From Gammaproteobacteria bacterium (lineage in GTDB: Bacteria > Pseudomonadota > Gammaproteobacteria > HK1): a DNA stretch of 8,684 nucleotides. Below, one piece after another: positions 5,514 to 8,684 of the stretch. The notes under the pieces were generated by a model. It was not told the DNA's origin, did no database searches, and saw only the letters and a list, made by a program, of their open reading frames with translations. Every line of letters begins with the position of its first letter. Within the stretch, counting starts at the first letter, position 1. The stretch is from positions 1 through 8,684 of the forward strand of contig JAGRHX010000100.1 in assembly GCA_020444775.1 (NCBI GenBank). Reading direction: 5' to 3'. A program made the translations under genes and the position numbers.

Positions 5514-7025
5514 GTGGCACAGTACGTGGACATGATCATCAGGGGCGCATCGGTGTACGACGGCACCGGCGCCGCGGCGGAACAGGCCGATATCGCCATC
5601 GACGGCGAGCACATCGCCCGCGTGGGTGATGTCAGCGGGCTCACCGCGAGACACGAGCTCGAGGCCGAAGGGCTGGCCGTGGCTCCCGGCTTCATCGACG
5701 TCCACACTCACGACGATTTCGCCGCGCTGTTGTATCCGGACATGGGCTTCAAGCTGCGGGGTGGGGTGACCACCTGCATCGTCGGCAACTGTGGTTTTGG
5801 CGCGGCGCCGTTCGCCGAGGCCTGCGTGCTGGCCCGTGCCATCCATCCGCGGCTCGAGCTGCGGCACTACGAAGGCTATGCCGGCTACTTCGACCGGCTG
5901 CGTGAGCAGCCGCCGGGCGTCAACATCGGCGTGCTGGCCGGCCATGGCACCTTGCGTCTGGCCACGATGGGGAGCGCGGATCGAGCGCCGGACGACGCCG
6001 AGATGCGGCGGATGAAATCGCTGCTCGGCGAGGCCTTGCAGACCGGGGTGCTGGGCATGTCCAGCGGGCTCATCTACGAGCCCGGCCGCTACGCCACGAC
6101 CGACGAGCTGGTGGAGCTGGCGGCCGAGATGCGCGGCAGCGGCGGCCTCTATGCCACCCATATGCGTGACGAGGGCACCGGGCTGCTGGATTCGGTCGAC
6201 GAGGCCATCCAGATCGGCCGGCGTGCCGGCGTACCCGTGCAGATCTCCCATCACAAGGCCTCCGGGCGGGAGAGCTGGGGCCTGGTGGCGCGGTCCATCG
6301 AGCTCATCGAGGCGGCGTTGCAGCGCGGTGAGGACGTGCACGCGGACCAGTATCCGTACACGGCCGGTAGCACGATCCTGCGCGCGGTGCTGGAGAACGG
6401 CGCCTTCCTGCCGCCGTCGGCCAGCGGCGGCCGGGGTGGCATCGGTGCGGTGCGTGGCGAGGACGTGCTGATCGCCTCGGCCGCCGGGCATCCCGACTGG
6501 GAGGGACGCAGCATAGCCGCGCTCGCTGAGCGATTCGGCGTGGACGCACGCACGGCGGCGGAGTGGGTGCTCGAGTCGGCCCCCGATGCCACGGTGATCC
6601 TGCATCTGATGGACGAGTCCGACGTGCAGCGTGTGCTCGGACATCCGTCGACCATGATTGGCTCGGACGGTATCCCGACCCTGGAGGGACGACCCCATCC
6701 GCGTCTATACAACAGCTTTGCCAGGGTGCTCGGTCACTACGCGCGCGATCTCGGCGTGCTGAGCCTGGCCGAGGCGATCCATCGCATGACCGGTATGTCA
6801 GCGCGTAAGTTCGGCCTGGTTGGCCGTGGCGTGATCCGCGAAGGGGCCTGCGCCGATCTGGTGGTCTTCGATCCCGCAACGGTCATCGATCGGGGCACCT
6901 TCGAGTCACCCAATCTGTATCCGGACGGGATCCTGCACGTGATCGTGAACGGTGAGCAGGCGGTCCGCGATGGCGCACTGGCCGGCGCTCGGGTCGGCCA
7001 GGCGCTGCGACGCCAGGCTCGATGA
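5514..7025 (+). CDS. N-acyl-D-amino-acid deacylase (D-aminoacylase) family amidohydrolase
   Basis: Cytoplasmic metal-dependent hydrolase of 503 residues, the usual size for this family. It probably cleaves the acyl group from N-acyl-D-amino acids (EC 3.5.1.81-like), releasing a D-amino acid and a fatty or acetic acid. The N-terminus (DMIIRGASVYDGTG) is the typical amidohydrolase beta-sandwich start. Metal and active-site motifs are in order: His64-x-His66 (DVHTHDD), Cys93 in GNCGFG, His216 in THMRDEG, His246-His247 in ISHHKASG, and Asp385 in IGSDG. The family sequence HPRLYNSFARVLG follows. I chose the GTG at 5514 because GGTGAGGG (5499-5506) lies seven bases upstream; an ATG at 5481 would add 11 residues but lacks a binding site, and the ATG at 5532 is the other candidate. 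No signal peptide is seen. Substrate is inferred: related members act on other cyclic or acylated amino acids. It converges on the oxidoreductase gene. Confidence 0.9.
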   Translation: MAQYVDMIIRGASVYDGTGAAAEQADIAIDGEHIARVGDVSGLTARHELEAEGLAVAPGFIDVHTHDDFAALLYPDMGFKLRGGVTTCIVGNCGFGAAPFAEACVLARAIHPRLELRHYEGYAGYFDRLREQPPGVNIGVLAGHGTLRLATMGSADRAPDDAEMRRMKSLLGEALQTGVLGMSSGLIYEPGRYATTDELVELAAEMRGSGGLYATHMRDEGTGLLDSVDEAIQIGRRAGVPVQISHHKASGRESWGLVARSIELIEAALQRGEDVHADQYPYTAGSTILRAVLENGAFLPPSASGGRGGIGAVRGEDVLIASAAGHPDWEGRSIAALAERFGVDARTAAEWVLESAPDATVILHLMDESDVQRVLGHPSTMIGSDGIPTLEGRPHPRLYNSFARVLGHYARDLGVLSLAEAIHRMTGMSARKFGLVGRGVIREGACADLVVFDPATVIDRGTFESPNLYPDGILHVIVNGEQAVRDGALAGARVGQALRRQAR

Positions 7026-7035
7026 GTGCGGCCCC

Positions 7036-7066
7036 GGCAGCGGCGCGGCGGAATCGTGCCGCTGCC
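7036..7066. repeat. Inverted repeat between convergent genes, possible terminator
   Basis: GGCAGCGGC (7036-7044) and GCCGCTGCC (7058-7066) form a perfect 9-bp stem around a 13-base loop. It sits in the 73-base gap between the deacylase stop and the oxidoreductase stop. The stem is strong, but neither side has a T-run, so any terminator role would be weak or depend on other factors. Confidence 0.35.
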
Positions 7067-7098
7067 AGGGCCTGCTCAGCGCACGCGGGCTGGCGCGT

Positions 7099-8058
7099 TC
7101 AGGAGACCGCTTCCAGCAGCAGGGCGACGTTGCGCGCGCCCTCGGCGCCGGTCACCTCCGGCTCACGGTTCTCTTCGATGGCGCGCACGAAGTCGACGAC
7201 CTCGCCGACGTAGGGGTTGACCACCTCGAACGCGTAGGTGCCTTCGTGGGTGCGTATCGAGCCGCCACCATCCGGTCCCAGGGTGTTCTCGCACAGCGCG
7301 AAGCCGTCCGAGCCATACAGCTCCATCAGACGTGGACCGGGGAACAGCACCGAGTTGCACATCTCGGCGGTCGCGCCGGACTCGAACTGCATGGCCAGCA
7401 CCGCGGTCTCCTCGTGTGGCCCCTTGTAGACCTCGCGGGTGATGAGGCTTTGCAGACGGACCACCTCGCCGTGGTCCTTGCACATGAACCAGCGGATCTG
7501 ATCCAGACAGTGGGTGCCGACCCCGGACAGCGGCCACCAGCGGCCGAGCTCGGTCCCGGCCCGCCAGTTGTCCGGTGAGGATTGCATCGGCCACTGCACC
7601 CGCATGTGCCGCAGCGTGCCGAACTTGCCGGCATGCGCGGCCGCCGCCAGCTTGCGATGACCGTCGTGCCAGCGCATGTGATAGGCGATCGCGAACTTCA
7701 CCCCGGCCTTGTCGCAGGCCTCGAGCATCGCCTGCGAGGCCTCGTTGTCGGTAGTCATCGGCTTCTCGCAAAGAACATGCTTGCCGGCGCGGGCCGCGGC
7801 GATCGCCTGCTCGGCGTGCAGCTTGTCCGGCGATGCGATCAGCACCGCATCGAGCTCATCGTCAGCCAGCAGCGCGTTCAGATCCGTGTACGCGGGGCTG
7901 CTGGAGCCCGCGCCGTGCTTGTCGGCGAACGCCTGCGCGCGCGACTTGTCTCGACTCAATACGCTCCACAGCTCGGCGCCCGGTGCGGCCGCGATGGCTG
8001 GAGCGAGCTGTGTCTCGGCGATGCGGCCGGTTGCGATCATCGCGATCTTGACTGCCAT
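7099..8058 (-). CDS. Gfo/Idh/MocA family NAD(P)-dependent oxidoreductase
   Basis: Predicted cytoplasmic dehydrogenase of 319 residues, somewhat short but within the family range. These enzymes oxidise or reduce sugars, inositols and similar polyols with NAD(P). The N-terminal Rossmann domain starts with VKIAMIATGRIAE (residues 3-15), where the usual G-x-G-x-x-G/A pattern is relaxed: the first glycine is replaced by Ala9. The family signature CEKPM follows, with catalytic-type Lys99 and Pro100. The C-terminal domain carries GVGTHCLD, in which His183 and Asp186 fit the family's active-site positions. The ATG at 8058 has a GGGGGAA sequence about six bases upstream on the minus strand. It lies 82 bases downstream of the acyl-CoA dehydrogenase gene on the same strand, so the two may be cotranscribed. 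Substrate cannot be predicted, and no sugar kinase, transporter or isomerase gene is nearby to help. Confidence 0.9.
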   Translation of the reverse strand: MAVKIAMIATGRIAETQLAPAIAAAPGAELWSVLSRDKSRAQAFADKHGAGSSSPAYTDLNALLADDELDAVLIASPDKLHAEQAIAAARAGKHVLCEKPMTTDNEASQAMLEACDKAGVKFAIAYHMRWHDGHRKLAAAAHAGKFGTLRHMRVQWPMQSSPDNWRAGTELGRWWPLSGVGTHCLDQIRWFMCKDHGEVVRLQSLITREVYKGPHEETAVLAMQFESGATAEMCNSVLFPGPRLMELYGSDGFALCENTLGPDGGGSIRTHEGTYAFEVVNPYVGEVVDFVRAIEENREPEVTGAEGARNVALLLEAVS

Positions 8059-8140
8059 GACTGTTCCCCCGTTGATGGATGCCCGGGCCGTTCGCCGGCA
8101 CGAGTCTGTGCAAACCGTGGTGGCCGTGCAGCCGGTCCAC

Positions 8141-8684
8141 TCAGTTGCGCCGCGACAGCAGGCCTCGCCCGATCACGTGGGCCTGGATCTCGGCCGCGCC
8201 CTCGAAGATGTTGAGGATACGTGCGTCGCACAGCACCCGGCTGATTGGATACTCCAGCGAATAGCCGTTGCCACCGTGGATCTGCAGCGCGTTGTCGGCA
8301 TTCGACCAGGCCACCCGAGCGCCGAGCAGCTTGGCCATGCCGGCCTCGATGTCTGAACGCCGTTGCTTGTCCTTCTCACGCGCCGCGAAATAGCTGAGCT
8401 CGCGCGCGAACACGGTCTCGACCAACATCAGCGCGAGCTTGTCAGCGACCCGTGGAAAGCCGATCAGCGATTGTCCGAACTGCTTGCGCTCCTGGGCATA
8501 GGCGAGTCCCAGATCGTAGGCGCTCCAGGCGACCCCGATGGCGCGGGCCGCGGTCTGGATGCGGGCGCTCTCGAAGGTCTGCATGAGCTGCTTGAAGCCG
8601 TGGCCCTCGGCGCCGCCGAGCAGCCCGTCGGCCTCGACCTCGAAGTCGTCGAAGCCGATCTCGTACTCCTTCATGCCGCGATAG
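8141..8684 (-). CDS. Acyl-CoA dehydrogenase, C-terminal part (gene continues past window)
   Basis: FAD-dependent enzyme that introduces a double bond between C2 and C3 of an acyl-CoA, passing electrons to ETF. About 181 codons of the C-terminal region are visible, and the frame stays open through the window end, so the N-terminal and much of the middle domain are missing; the Met at 8674 is internal. The visible part begins at the end of the middle beta domain ([13 protein letters not shown]). It continues through the helical C-terminal domain, with [11 protein letters not shown], the flavin-contacting RKQFGQSL, and [15 protein letters not shown]. The segment FEGAAEIQ holds the Glu (codon 8201-8203) at the position used as catalytic base in many members. 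Acyl chain specificity is unknown. The Gfo/Idh gene follows in the same direction. Confidence 0.93.
   Translation of the reverse strand, partial: YRGMKEYEIGFDDFEVEADGLLGGAEGHGFKQLMQTFESARIQTAARAIGVAWSAYDLGLAYAQERKQFGQSLIGFPRVADKLALMLVETVFARELSYFAAREKDKQRRSDIEAGMAKLLGARVAWSNADNALQIHGGNGYSLEYPISRVLCDARILNIFEGAAEIQAHVIGRGLLSRRN

Noticed and set aside
5490..6698. Minus-strand open frame of 402 codons opposite the deacylase gene
   Set aside because: It has no known motif and mirrors the codon positions of a well-supported amidohydrolase with all its metal ligands.
6952..7578. Plus-strand open frame of 208 codons at the end of the deacylase gene and opposite the oxidoreductase
   Set aside because: Most of it is the antisense of the Gfo/Idh gene, which has the EKP signature and a clear start. 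The translated product shows no family features.

Overview
The window looks like ordinary chromosome from a GC-rich bacterium. I infer a gammaproteobacterium, because a DegP/MucD-type protease, an LssY-like DedA-PAP2 protein and D-aminoacylase and acyl-CoA dehydrogenase genes sit close together. Genus cannot be read from this window. I see no tRNA, rRNA, CRISPR array, transposase, integrase, phage gene or toxin-antitoxin pair, and base composition looks even throughout.

Left part (1-1425): a DUF599 membrane protein gene (+), possibly cut by the window edge, converges on a half-size EamA-type transporter gene (-). About 320 bases separate the EamA start from the next gene. This spacer holds the outward-facing start regions and a 22-codon candidate leader ORF that ends two bases before the protease start.

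Centre (1427-5362): a Do/HtrA-family periplasmic serine protease with two PDZ domains ends at a strong intrinsic terminator. A GC-rich, structured 350-base spacer follows, then a 671-residue fusion of a DedA membrane domain, a PAP2 lipid phosphatase and an LssY C-terminal domain. Both products belong to the envelope: one deals with misfolded periplasmic proteins, the other probably with membrane lipids. They appear to be separate transcription units.

Right part (5514-8684): an amidohydrolase of the N-acyl-D-amino-acid deacylase type (+) converges on a minus-strand pair: an acyl-CoA dehydrogenase, whose 5' part lies beyond the window, followed by a Gfo/Idh/MocA-type oxidoreductase. These look like catabolic or accessory metabolic enzymes, and nothing in the window ties them to one known pathway.

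I found no convincing undescribed system. The points most worth a second look are the three-domain DedA-PAP2-LssY protein with its structured leader, and the possible coupling ORF in front of the protease.
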